Assembly: GCA_002450905.1 (NCBI GenBank)
Contig: DKAT01000082.1
Location: 1-11,862, forward strand
DNA length: 11,862 nucleotides
Direction of reading: 5' to 3'
Source: Spirochaetia bacterium UBA6919
GTDB taxonomy: Bacteria; Spirochaetota; UBA6919
The notes beneath the pieces are model-generated. The model was not told where the DNA came from, ran no database searches, and saw nothing but the letters and a program-made list of their open reading frames with translations. A program made the position numbers and the translations under genes. Below, piece by piece: positions 1 to 6,900 of the stretch (position 1 is its first letter; the number at the start of each line of letters is the position of its first letter).

Positions 1-837
1 CGTATAATTCAAAGCAGATCACAAGATTCTATCCTTCGGGAAATAGAAACGATAAGGGACACCATGCCAAACTTCACTGGAGTCATCTCTGATTTAGGAG
101 GTCCCACAGCAAATATGTATGAACTCAAGTGCAAAGACACCAGAACAGAAGCCCTTTGTCGTCGATTATCCTGTGTCTATCCAGAAATCTGTCATAATTT
201 AATCACCAATCATAAACCCCTTATTCAATTATATCAACAAGCCAGGGCATTACCAGGTATTAAAAAAGTCCATATAGCCTCAGGGGTCCGCTATGATCTG
301 GCTATCCGATCTCCGGAATATGTCAAGGAATTGGTGACCCATCATGTTGGGGGATATTTAAAAATTGCGCCTGAGCACACAGAAGAAATCCCCTTATCCA
401 AGATGATGAAACCAAGTATCGACACCTATCAGCGATTTCATAATCTGTTTGATCAATATTCCAAACAGGCAAACAAGAAACAATATCTTATTCCCTATTT
501 TATTTCAGGGCATCCTGGTACCACCGATGAGGATATGCTGAACCTTGCATTATGGCTCAAGAAAAGAAATTATCGATTAGACCAGGTGCAATCCTTCCTA
601 CCAGCACCCATGACAATTGCTACTGCTATGTATCATACAGGTAAAAATCCTCTAAAAGGGGTAAATGTTCATTCTGAAAAAGTTTTTTCAATAAAAGGAC
701 TTACGAATAGCCGACTCCATAAAGCATTTTTAAGATATCATGATAAGAAGAATTGGCCCATACTTCGTGAGGCACTAAAAAAAATGGGCAGGGAAGATCT
801 CATAGGCAATGATAATTATCATCTGATAGGATATTAA
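1..837 (+). CDS. ygiQ: YgiQ family radical SAM protein, C-terminal part (5' end outside window)
   Basis: The reading frame is open from base 1, so this is the last 278 codons of a gene that starts upstream; the ATG at 64 is internal, because the 21 codons before it (RIIQSRSQDSILREIETIRD...) already match YgiQ. Recognisable YgiQ stretches follow in order: TGVISDLGGPTANMY, CRRLSCVYPEIC, IASGVRYD, HHVGGYLKIAPEHTEE, PLSKMMKP, QYLIPYFISGHPGT and NLALWLKK. The C-terminal DUF3362 segment is also present (YHTGKNPL, LHKAFLRYHDKKNWP, ALKKMGREDLIG), and the end matches the family's usual end. The family has a radical SAM core with an upstream B12-binding-like domain; its CxxxCxxC cluster must lie before the window. 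The physiological substrate of YgiQ is not established. It looks richer in G+C than the genes to its right, as expected for a conserved gene. Confidence 0.95.
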   Translation, partial: RIIQSRSQDSILREIETIRDTMPNFTGVISDLGGPTANMYELKCKDTRTEALCRRLSCVYPEICHNLITNHKPLIQLYQQARALPGIKKVHIASGVRYDLAIRSPEYVKELVTHHVGGYLKIAPEHTEEIPLSKMMKPSIDTYQRFHNLFDQYSKQANKKQYLIPYFISGHPGTTDEDMLNLALWLKKRNYRLDQVQSFLPAPMTIATAMYHTGKNPLKGVNVHSEKVFSIKGLTNSRLHKAFLRYHDKKNWPILREALKKMGREDLIGNDNYHLIGY

Positions 838-932
838 TATCTATAATATCTTTCCCTAATTTCTAATAATTGATAATCATTTTTTTATATAATTCATACA
901 ATATATTAGAAGTCCGCCAAATTTGGAAACTA

Positions 933-949
933 TGTTATACTATATAACA
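933..949. repeat. Inverted repeat TGTTATA-cta-TATAACA
   Basis: Two perfect 7-base arms are separated by 3 bases. The size and symmetry resemble an operator for a dimeric regulator, but it is AT-rich and lies about 120 bp upstream of the nearest promoter-like sequence, so chance is possible. Confidence 0.3.
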
Positions 950-992
950 CATATGAATAATTTTATCAATTTCTTTAAATCTGGGTGCAATT

Positions 993-1034
993 CATGGAAA
1001 ATTTCATGATACATGGTTGAATTTGATTTTCAAC
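993..1034. repeat. Imperfect palindrome followed by weak hairpin
   Basis: Positions 993-1008 read CATGGAAAATTTCATG, a palindrome with arms CATG...CATG, one G/T mismatch and an unpaired A/A centre. Directly after it, GTTGAA (1016-1021) and TTCAAC (1029-1034) can form a 6-bp stem with a 7-base loop. No T-run follows, so this is not a standard terminator. It could be a regulator site or a structured leader element; evidence is weak. Confidence 0.25.
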
Positions 1035-1072
1035 TGAATTTTGTGAAACACATTATAAAGGTATTATTATAC

Positions 1073-1101
1073 TTGACATTTATTAAACCCGATAATATTT
1101 T
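1073..1101 (+). promoter_or_regulatory. Candidate sigma70-type promoter upstream of lipoprotein pair
   Basis: A perfect -35 hexamer TTGACA (1073-1078) is followed after 17 bases by TATTTT (1096-1101), a fair -10 match. It points toward the lipoprotein-like genes but lies about 240 bp before the first start codon, implying a long untranslated leader or a small transcript. AT-rich sequence produces such matches by chance. Confidence 0.35.
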
Positions 1102-1703
1102 TAATTTATATCAATATGACTAAGCAAATAGATATAATAATTTTAAGAGACTGTTTGGGTTGATAATTAGAATCACTTCATGGTGCATATTATATTTATG
1201 TCTGGATATAGAAGGATAAATCATAGAAAACCTTTTTCACGAAAGGATTTCAAATATTATAAGGCTGAGATAAAGATTGATTATGACTTCTTTCGAAAAA
1301 CAATTGTTGTAAATAAATTTTTCTATATGAAATAAAATGAGTTTTATATGATTAAACAATTAGCAAAAATAATTTTATTTATATTGTGCGTATCCTTTGG
1401 ATGTAATTCAGAAATTGTAAAAACTAAAAAAGAGAGTGGCTTAAAAAAATTCAGGAATGAAGCTTATTTTGCAAATAGGTATTTAAAATATTATAATGAA
1501 TTAAGCTATGATTATTTTTCCAATGATAAAATATCCTATCGATTAATTTATGAAGAGGGTTGGCGTAGACATAGTTATTTATTACGTTTTGATATACATG
1601 AAGACCTTTCAGGTACTATTATTAAAAAAAATAAGGATGGAAAAGTTATTAAATTATGTAATTTTTCAGAAAAACTTTCATCCTATTTCTTAAAAAAAAT
1701 CAA

Positions 1704-1711
1704 TTTTTTTT
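1704..1711 (+). other. T8 run at the frame break of the first lipoprotein gene
   Basis: Eight T's followed by GGGG. In the upstream frame the codons read AAT TTT TTT TGG, so T TTT TTT forms an in-phase slippery heptamer. A -1 slip, or one extra T in the transcript or genome, joins the two halves. This is the only obvious lesion in that gene. Confidence 0.7.
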
Positions 1712-1894
1712 GGGGTATAAAACGGACTTGTGTTTGACTTTTCAAGATGATGACGAGGGTTTGTGGTTGATTGAAGGTATTCATAAAGGTAAATATCATT
1801 GGATAGAAAGAGAATCTAAATATCAAGAAGGTTTTGAGAACCCAGCTGAAACTATAAACTACCTATTTAACAGAGTATTAACAGGATGCTCAGA

Positions 1895-1913
1895 AAGGAG
1901 AATATATGAATAA
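1895..1913 (+). promoter_or_regulatory. Ribosome binding site and 8-nt gene overlap
   Basis: AAGGAG (1895-1900) lies 5 bases before an ATG (1906-1908) that overlaps the end of the preceding frame (stop 1911-1913) by 8 bases. This is a classic arrangement for translational coupling and shows the two lipoprotein genes were built as one unit, even though both are now interrupted. Confidence 0.7.
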
Positions 1914-2594
1914 AATAGTCTTTCAATTTATTATTTTCATCCTAACACTAAATACAATCCTATTGCAATGCTCAACACCTGTTCAACAAAAAAAAGAAAT
2001 ACCTGAGAAAAACAAAAAAATATAACAAAGTCAAAACCAACAATTAATTGGGAAGAAGAAAAGAAAAAATATAAATTGAAAGAAAAAAAAGTCATAGATA
2101 ATTTATATAAAAATTATAAAATAAAATATAGAAATAATTCTTTTTTACAATATGATGATATTAATTAATTACGGCTGAAAGAAGTCACTTTTGATTATTT
2201 CCCAAATAATGTTAAAGTATTTCGAGCCATTTACAAAAAAGGTTGGGGTACTCCATTAAATTGCATCCTAATCAATATTGATAAGAATTATCATGGTAAA
2301 GTAACTTACAAAAAAACATTTAAATATGATGATCGTTATGAAGGAGTATTTCAAGAATCAAAAAAAATTATTGATACAATTAGAAAACTAAGATTTTGGT
2401 CAGCACAATCAATTTATAAAGATCCATCTGATAATGAGCTATCATTTGCCAGTAAAAGAGACTACGGAATGGTAATCATAGAAGGATTGTATAATGGAAA
2501 ATATCATTACATCTATGAGTCCGTGAGAAAGAAATTGTTTGGTATTCGTAATTCAAAATTATTTAAGTATCTAAGTTATATAGCAGATATTTAA
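1906..2594 (+). pseudogene. Second putative lipoprotein, paralogue of the first; frameshift plus stop
   Basis: The N-terminus has a hydrophobic signal ending ILLQC (Cys22), a loose lipobox, then a Lys/Glu-rich linker. The first frame ends after 39 codons at TAA 2023-2025. The -1 frame then runs from the A7 run (2014-2020) to TAA 2592-2594, broken once by an in-frame TAA at 2166-2168. Ignoring both lesions the product would be about 229 residues. Its body aligns by eye with the upstream gene: DYFPNNVKVFRAIYKKGW against DYFSNDKISYRLIYEEGW, and VIIEGLYNGKYHYI against WLIEGIHKGKYHWI. They are therefore diverged tandem duplicates. Two independent lesions make a true pseudogene more likely here than regulated frameshifting. 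The part after 2168 has no good ATG with a binding site nearby. Function unknown. Confidence 0.65.
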
Positions 2595-2845
2595 TTCAAC
2601 AAGTAAATGAAAACTGAGTTTATTCATACTTAATTGATATTTCACAGCCCCCAATGAAGTTTTGGTAATGATTTTTGAACAGCTTAATTTGATTTAAGAA
2701 GTTTAAGATGATGTTTAAAAAAGTTATTTTTTGGAATCATTTTTCCCTTACTTCTCCCATGATTTTCCCATGTAGGAAGATTTGACACTATATATTTGAA
2801 AAAATTATAAACATATTGGAATGATCTATGATGTTTATTTAATGA

Positions 2846-3973
2846 TTACTCCCATCTAAATGCTTTGATGGATACTATAAAACATAATATCATCACAATT
2901 AGCTGGGGTATAAAATGTTCTGTGAGGGTATAGAAGGGTTCCCCATAGTTAATTACCTGTCTGAGGGCAATGGTTAGATGGGATAAGGGGAGGAGGTTTA
3001 CAATGGGTTTAAGGATTTCAGGGATGTTCTCGACTGAGAAGTATACTCCACCCAAGAGGAGCATGGGGAAGAATAATAAATTGGCTATAGCTGCTGAGGT
3101 TTCGGATTTCTTTGCCCTGCTGGCTACCATAAATCCCATGGCAATGAATGTTAGTAAACCAATGGTCATGACTACAAGAAGGGAAATTATATCTAGAAAT
3201 AGTGATCCAATACCCTGGAATCCTTTATCTCCAAATATCTTTATTCCAAATATCAGATAGCCAAGGATGATTAACGTGAGTCCCTGGAGTAAGACTACGA
3301 TATATCGATGGATGATGTGCCCCAGTATGAATACAGATTTTTTAAGAGGTGTGAGAGCTAGACGTCTTAATTTACCCTTCTCACGGTAGGAGGTGATCAC
3401 AATACCGACTCCAAACAAACATGTGGACATCACAGACATGGCGATTACTCCTGGGGTCAGGAAATCAATATAGGTGAGAGGTCTTCCTTTATTTCCCAGA
3501 TTCATTTTATTTATTGTGAGACCAATGGATTTATTGGTTAATTTCTCATTGAGTTTTGGGAGAAGCTGATAGAAGCTTGTTAATCCATCGTCCCCATGAC
3601 TGCCGTAAGCCAAGTTGTAATACAGGTCTATTGTTCCCTGAGAATTTTTGTTTATGTTATTTTCAAAACCCTTTTTTAATACAAGAATTACCTGTCCCTT
3701 ATTGAATTCTTTTAATGTGTGATATTCTTTAGAAGATGTAATGGGGATGGTTTTGATGGAGTCTGAGTCGTTTAACAATTTGATGAACTCTGCAGACCTG
3801 GCTGTTTTGTCCTGATCGTAGACATAAATATTTATTTTACGGTCTGTTTTGGAAAAGAACCATCCTATCAGTACCAGTAATATTAAGGGGAAGAAGAATG
3901 TCCAGAATACTGACATCATGTCCCTGAAAAATAATTTTTGCTCGATAATAATTTGATTGATTAATACTTTCAT
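2846..3973 (-). CDS. ABC-2 type transporter permease
   Basis: This 375-residue protein has the ABC-2 permease layout of the DrrB/YhgE-like type: one membrane helix near the N-terminus (about 22-40), an extracytoplasmic domain of about 130 residues (43-168), then five more helices (about 171-195, 220-245, 258-284, 295-313 and 353-372). Family-typical features are FLTPGVIAMSVMST at the start of helix 2, SYREKGKLRRLALTPL in the following cytoplasmic loop, and LLGGVYFSVENIPEILKPI...LPLSHL near the end. Its ATG overlaps the stop of the ATPase gene by four bases (ATGA, 3970-3973), so the two are translationally coupled and should form one exporter. The substrate (drug, lipid, polysaccharide or bacteriocin) cannot be read from sequence. 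It ends normally; no clear terminator was seen in the 251 bp before the convergent pseudogene. Confidence 0.92.
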   Translation of the reverse strand: MKVLINQIIIEQKLFFRDMMSVFWTFFFPLILLVLIGWFFSKTDRKINIYVYDQDKTARSAEFIKLLNDSDSIKTIPITSSKEYHTLKEFNKGQVILVLKKGFENNINKNSQGTIDLYYNLAYGSHGDDGLTSFYQLLPKLNEKLTNKSIGLTINKMNLGNKGRPLTYIDFLTPGVIAMSVMSTCLFGVGIVITSYREKGKLRRLALTPLKKSVFILGHIIHRYIVVLLQGLTLIILGYLIFGIKIFGDKGFQGIGSLFLDIISLLVVMTIGLLTFIAMGFMVASRAKKSETSAAIANLLFFPMLLLGGVYFSVENIPEILKPIVNLLPLSHLTIALRQVINYGEPFYTLTEHFIPQLIVMILCFIVSIKAFRWE

Positions 3974-4884
3974 TCCCTTAAATCTCGTCCAGTGAGTTCT
4001 AGAAATAGGTCTTCCAAGTTGGGTCCTTTGACTATCATTTGTTCTAATTTAATATTCTTTTTATCTTTATAGCTCATAAGTTCTGCTAGTGTCTTGATTG
4101 GATCCTGTGTAAACATCGTGATCATATTATTTACTACTTTGAGGTCATTTACACCTATGATTTGTCTTAAGTAACTTAATTCTATCTCTTCTATATGGGG
4201 AATTTGGATAGTGCTTTTTAAATTTTGTTTATGGATTAAAGCCGCTGGGGAATCCATATCGATGATCTGACCTCTATCCATGATAGCTACCCGATCACAT
4301 AACTCCTGTGCCTCTTCCATATAATGAGTTGTTAATACTACTGTTCTTTTCTGTTCTTTCATGCGGTTAATTATATTCCAAAGATTGCGTCTTGCCTGTG
4401 GATCTATACCTGCTGTGGGTTCATCTAAAAAAACAATTTTTGGATCATTGATTAATGCAATACCAAGGGATAGTCTCTGTTGCTGTCCACCGGATAATTG
4501 CTCGAAATAACTATTTTTCTTTTCATTGAGGGATAGGAGATCCAAAATATAATCTACATCTAAGGATTTTTTATAGTATCCAGCAAATAATTTTAACGCT
4601 TCTTTGACTTTAATTTTATTATAGATGGATGTGGACTGGAGTTGAACACCAATCCGTTGTTTGATTTCCTGGTAATTTGTATCCAGGTGGAGATCATCAA
4701 TGATTATAGTACCATCATCTGCTTTTCGTAAGCCTTCCATGATTTCGAGGGTTGTAGTTTTCCCTGCTCCATTGGGTCCTAAAAATCCAAATACTTCTCC
4801 ATGTTTAATATCAAAAGAAATATTTTCAACAGCCTGGAGGTTTCCATATCGTTTCGATAAATTTTTAACAATGATTGCTGACAT
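3970..4884 (-). CDS. ABC transporter ATP-binding protein (DrrA/CcmA-like)
   Basis: A complete 304-residue nucleotide-binding subunit. Visible motifs are Walker A GPNGAGKT (36-43), Q-loop glutamine at about 83 (IGVQLQ), signature LSGGQ (130-134), Walker B IVFLDE (150-155), D-loop AGID (158-161) and switch histidine 187 (LTTHYMEEAQ). The region after about 215 is the short C-terminal extension usual in ATPases paired with ABC-2 permeases. It should hydrolyse ATP on the cytoplasmic face to power the downstream permease. The ATG at 4884 is fixed by an in-frame TAA five codons upstream, yet the nearest purine-rich stretch (AGGA) is about 15 bases away, so the ribosome binding site is poor. The leader holds a 14-bp palindrome (4909-4922). 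Confidence 0.95.
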   Translation of the reverse strand: MSAIIVKNLSKRYGNLQAVENISFDIKHGEVFGFLGPNGAGKTTTLEIMEGLRKADDGTIIIDDLHLDTNYQEIKQRIGVQLQSTSIYNKIKVKEALKLFAGYYKKSLDVDYILDLLSLNEKKNSYFEQLSGGQQQRLSLGIALINDPKIVFLDEPTAGIDPQARRNLWNIINRMKEQKRTVVLTTHYMEEAQELCDRVAIMDRGQIIDMDSPAALIHKQNLKSTIQIPHIEEIELSYLRQIIGVNDLKVVNNMITMFTQDPIKTLAELMSYKDKKNIKLEQMIVKGPNLEDLFLELTGRDLRE

Positions 4885-4908
4885 AGTAATTAATGCTTAT
4901 CCTGTTTT

Positions 4909-4932
4909 GGATTTTAAAATCCTTATAGTATA
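4909..4932 (-). promoter_or_regulatory. Perfect 14-bp palindrome beside a -10-like box in the ABC leader
   Basis: GGATTTTAAAATCC (4909-4922) is a perfect palindrome. On the minus strand it follows immediately after TATACT (4932-4927), a good -10 match, so it would sit at or just after the transcription start of the ABC operon. The -35 region at 17-bp spacing (TTTCTT) is poor. A repressor operator is a reasonable inference, in keeping with the frequent control of exporter genes by local regulators, but no regulator gene is adjacent. Confidence 0.35.
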
Positions 4933-5012
4933 CTAAAATTATATGTGAAAAGAAAATTCTATGGTATAAAGAATGTCATTTGATAGTGACGTCAATGTTT
5001 TTTGAGAGATAA

Positions 5013-5528
5013 TCAGGCTGTGGATGGTAAATAGACCTTCCATTGGTGGGGAATTGTTTGGAGCTTTATATAGAAATGGATATAAGTATGGGTTGGAGGT
5101 GCATCTGGTTTTTTAAGGAGCTTGATCCCCATTTGATCGATGAGTTGATCCCCCTTCTTGTTGTTACAATGATTACAGGCTGTAACGATGTTGTTCCATG
5201 TTTTTTTTCCTCCTTTGGATAAGGGAATGACATGATCTAGGGTTAATTGATCTTTTTGGTATCGTTTCCCGCAATAGACACAACAATAATTATCCCTGAA
5301 GAAGATATTTTCTTTTGTGAAGCGGAGATTTTGGTATTTTCTGATGTTAACATATTTATTGAGTCGAACGACAGCGGGCATTTTAAAGATTATACGTTCT
5401 GAGTGGAGAAGTTTATTTTCGTATTCTTCTATGATATCTACTTTTTGTTTAAAAAATAAAATAATAGCCTTCTGCCAGGATATAATCTTAAGAGGTTCAT
5501 AAGTATTGTTCAATAAAAGAACTTGCAT
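5013..5528 (-). CDS. HNH endonuclease family protein
   Basis: The 171-residue product begins MQVLLLNNTYEPLKIISWQKA, the typical opening of a widespread family of small bacterial HNH proteins. The HNH core follows: CVYCG (Cys83, Cys86), LDHVIPLSKGG (Asp98, His99), WNNIV (Asn113), then CNHCNNKKGD (Cys118, Cys121). The four cysteines form the expected structural zinc site, and the DH pair and Asn match catalytic positions of HNH nucleases. Length is normal and nothing is missing. Biological roles of this stand-alone family are mostly undetermined; there is no methylase, phage gene or intron nearby to suggest restriction or homing. The gene is 128 bp upstream of the ABC ATPase on the same strand and diverges from the LptF-like gene. 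No clear Shine-Dalgarno precedes the ATG. Confidence 0.93.
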   Translation of the reverse strand: MQVLLLNNTYEPLKIISWQKAIILFFKQKVDIIEEYENKLLHSERIIFKMPAVVRLNKYVNIRKYQNLRFTKENIFFRDNYCCVYCGKRYQKDQLTLDHVIPLSKGGKKTWNNIVTACNHCNNKKGDQLIDQMGIKLLKKPDAPPTHTYIHFYIKLQTIPHQWKVYLPSTA

Positions 5529-5534
5529 ATAAGT

Positions 5535-5578
5535 TACTTAGAAAAATTAAGTATAAGAGCAAAATGAAAATATAAAAA
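5535..5578 (-). promoter_or_regulatory. Candidate promoter and inverted repeat upstream of the HNH gene
   Basis: On the minus strand TATACT (5555-5550) lies about 21 bases before the HNH start codon, with TTTTTA (5578-5573) as a weak -35 at 17-bp spacing. A 6-base inverted repeat, TACTTA (5535-5540) and TAAGTA (5548-5553), overlaps the -10 box and the probable start site. The leader would be very short, in keeping with the absence of a binding site. Confidence 0.3.
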
Positions 5579-5593
5579 TAATATCAAATCCTT

Positions 5594-5621
5594 TTGACAT
5601 TACCAATAAATATAGCATTAT
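5594..5621 (+). promoter_or_regulatory. Candidate sigma70-type promoter for the LptF/G-like pair
   Basis: TTGACA (5594-5599) is followed after 16 bases by CATTAT (5616-5621), matching four of six -10 positions. It sits in the 224-bp divergent gap between the HNH gene and the LptF-like gene and would give a leader of about 125 bases. Confidence 0.4.
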
Positions 5622-5752
5622 TTGGATGGATGTCCAGATTTATTTTGATTTTCTTAGAAATTATTTGGTAATTCGGATAATTTTTGTGGAAGTTAAATTA
5701 TTTATATAGGATTTCCGAAATATCTTATGAAGATTAAATCCTTAGGATATTT

Positions 5753-6898
5753 ATGTTAAAAGAAAGTATTCGGTTTATATGGTTATTTATACTGATATTT
5801 ATAGTAATTACAGCAGGAATTTACCTGATAACCTATAAGGACATGACTAATGGTTATTTATTTACAAAATATAGTGGTTTGGACATAAATATATTTAAAC
5901 AATACTTTTATTTTGTAGTTCAAAATGCTCCAGCCATTTATTTTAGTACATTTTTTCTGACAATTTTATTTTTCTTCAATACCAGCCACTTAAAATTATA
6001 TATCTCATATATCCAGGGGATAATTATAACATTAATTTGGGGTATATTATTATTTACAGGATTATATTTCATTATACCCAATGATATTGCTAAGTATCAT
6101 GCTCAATTACCTCCTTCATCCAATGTTTTACAAAATATTTTGAGTGAATCAAATTTTATAAACATCAATGGAAAGGTATTATTTTATTCAAGATATAACG
6201 ATTCAGAAAAATCTTTTGACAATATTGTGCTGACAAATATATCTGAAACGGATCATAAAAATATGTTATTTTCTCAATATGCTCTTCTCAAAGAAAATTA
6301 TCTTGAGATACCTTCCAAAAGTTCTTATTATATATATAACGACAAGAAAATTCCATTAAAAAATGATTTAAAGATAGATTTATCCAAATATATCAATAGG
6401 TTGCGTCATGAAAAAATGGGTCTCATCCAATCAACCTGGATAAAAAATAGTTTAACAAAAGGATTTAAGTATCTAACATTAAATGATTATCCAGGATATA
6501 TCAATCGTCAATACATCAGTAGTCTGTCCTTAAAAAATATCTTTTCATCTGATTCTAAAATAACTACAGATGTATGGTTGAAATGGGTAAGCTGGATTAT
6601 TGAAATTATTTGTCTTATATTCATATTCATATCTCTCGGGGTGTTGATCAGTACTAGAAGTATTCCTATATTAAATATGAGTCTGTCGATAGTTGTAGGT
6701 ATCTTATCAATACTAGGATTAACATTTATTTATCCCCTACACCAATCTATTTCAAAACATATTATTAATTTACTGAGTGGAATACCATATATAGAAATAT
6801 TTATCACAAGCACGATCCTTCTTATACTATCTATTTTATTAATTATAGGATCAATATTAAGATATAGAATGATTTCTTTTCAAAAAATAGGGAATTAG
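5753..6898 (+). CDS. Membrane protein with LptF/LptG-like architecture
   Basis: A 381-residue integral membrane protein with helices at about 8-27, 55-76, 88-108, 278-299, 307-327 and 346-368. Three helices, then about 165 extracytoplasmic residues, then three helices is the LptF/LptG (YjgP/YjgQ) plan, and the length is right for that family. LIWGILLFTGLYFIIPNDIAK after helix 3 and GIPYIEIFITSTILLILS at helix 6 recall family positions, but the conserved cytoplasmic loop between helices 2 and 3 is not obvious, so the assignment rests mainly on topology. LptF/G proteins pair with the LptB ATPase to extract lipopolysaccharide from the inner membrane. No lptB lies in the window; the nearby ABC operon has its own permease. 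AGGA (5744-5747) lies 5 bases before the ATG. It is followed after 2 bases by a second protein of similar plan. Confidence 0.6.
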   Translation: MLKESIRFIWLFILIFIVITAGIYLITYKDMTNGYLFTKYSGLDINIFKQYFYFVVQNAPAIYFSTFFLTILFFFNTSHLKLYISYIQGIIITLIWGILLFTGLYFIIPNDIAKYHAQLPPSSNVLQNILSESNFININGKVLFYSRYNDSEKSFDNIVLTNISETDHKNMLFSQYALLKENYLEIPSKSSYYIYNDKKIPLKNDLKIDLSKYINRLRHEKMGLIQSTWIKNSLTKGFKYLTLNDYPGYINRQYISSLSLKNIFSSDSKITTDVWLKWVSWIIEIICLIFIFISLGVLISTRSIPILNMSLSIVVGILSILGLTFIYPLHQSISKHIINLLSGIPYIEIFITSTILLILSILLIIGSILRYRMISFQKIGN

Positions 6899-6900
6899 GA

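Larger units (their letters stand above)
838..1347. other. Long intergenic region with palindromes, no convincing gene
   Basis: About 510 very AT-rich bases separate ygiQ from the first lipoprotein-like gene. I see no RNA gene and no convincing intrinsic terminator after ygiQ; the T-run near 881 lacks a good GC stem. The region holds a 17-nt inverted repeat (933-949), an imperfect 16-bp palindrome (993-1008), a weak hairpin (1016-1034) and a promoter-like pair (1073-1101). A 51-codon open frame (1180-1335) starts with ATG but has no ribosome binding site and no recognisable sequence. The region could be regulatory, a decayed gene, or both. Confidence 0.6.
1348..1913 (+). pseudogene. Putative lipoprotein, frameshifted at a T8 run
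   Basis: I do not recognise the family. The product starts with a short basic N-terminus and a hydrophobic stretch ending VSFGC (Cys19), a loose lipoprotein signal of the type accepted in spirochaetes and other diderms. The first frame stops at 1735-1737 (TGA) after 129 codons. The frame that continues the protein is the -1 frame, carrying LCLTFQDDDEGLWLIEGIHKGKYHW and ending with TAA at 1911-1913. The join falls in eight T's (1704-1711): one extra T would give a continuous protein of 188 residues. The downstream paralogue shows the same order across the break (DYF...IY..GW, then IEG..GKYH), so the two frames belong together. It may be a decaying gene, a slippage-regulated gene or a sequencing error. 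The ribosome binding site is weak (GAG at 1339-1341). Confidence 0.7.

Noticed and set aside
881..890. T-run after ygiQ as an intrinsic terminator
   Set aside because: The preceding AT-rich sequence does not form a stable GC-containing stem.
1180..1335. Open frame of 51 codons starting with ATG between ygiQ and the lipoprotein pair
   Set aside because: No ribosome binding site, no recognisable motif, very AT-rich; not enough to call a gene.
2970..3260. 96-codon open frame on the plus strand
   Set aside because: Antisense to the ABC-2 permease, with no family resemblance; a shadow frame.
4987..4994. Perfect palindrome TGACGTCA between the HNH and ABC genes
   Set aside because: Only 8 bases, expected by chance, and not positioned with a convincing promoter; a -35-like TTGACG overlapping it has no -10 at proper spacing.
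5013..5528. HNH gene as part of a mobile element or restriction system
   Set aside because: No methyltransferase, integrase, phage gene, terminal repeats or target duplication flank it; this small HNH family commonly stands alone in chromosomes.
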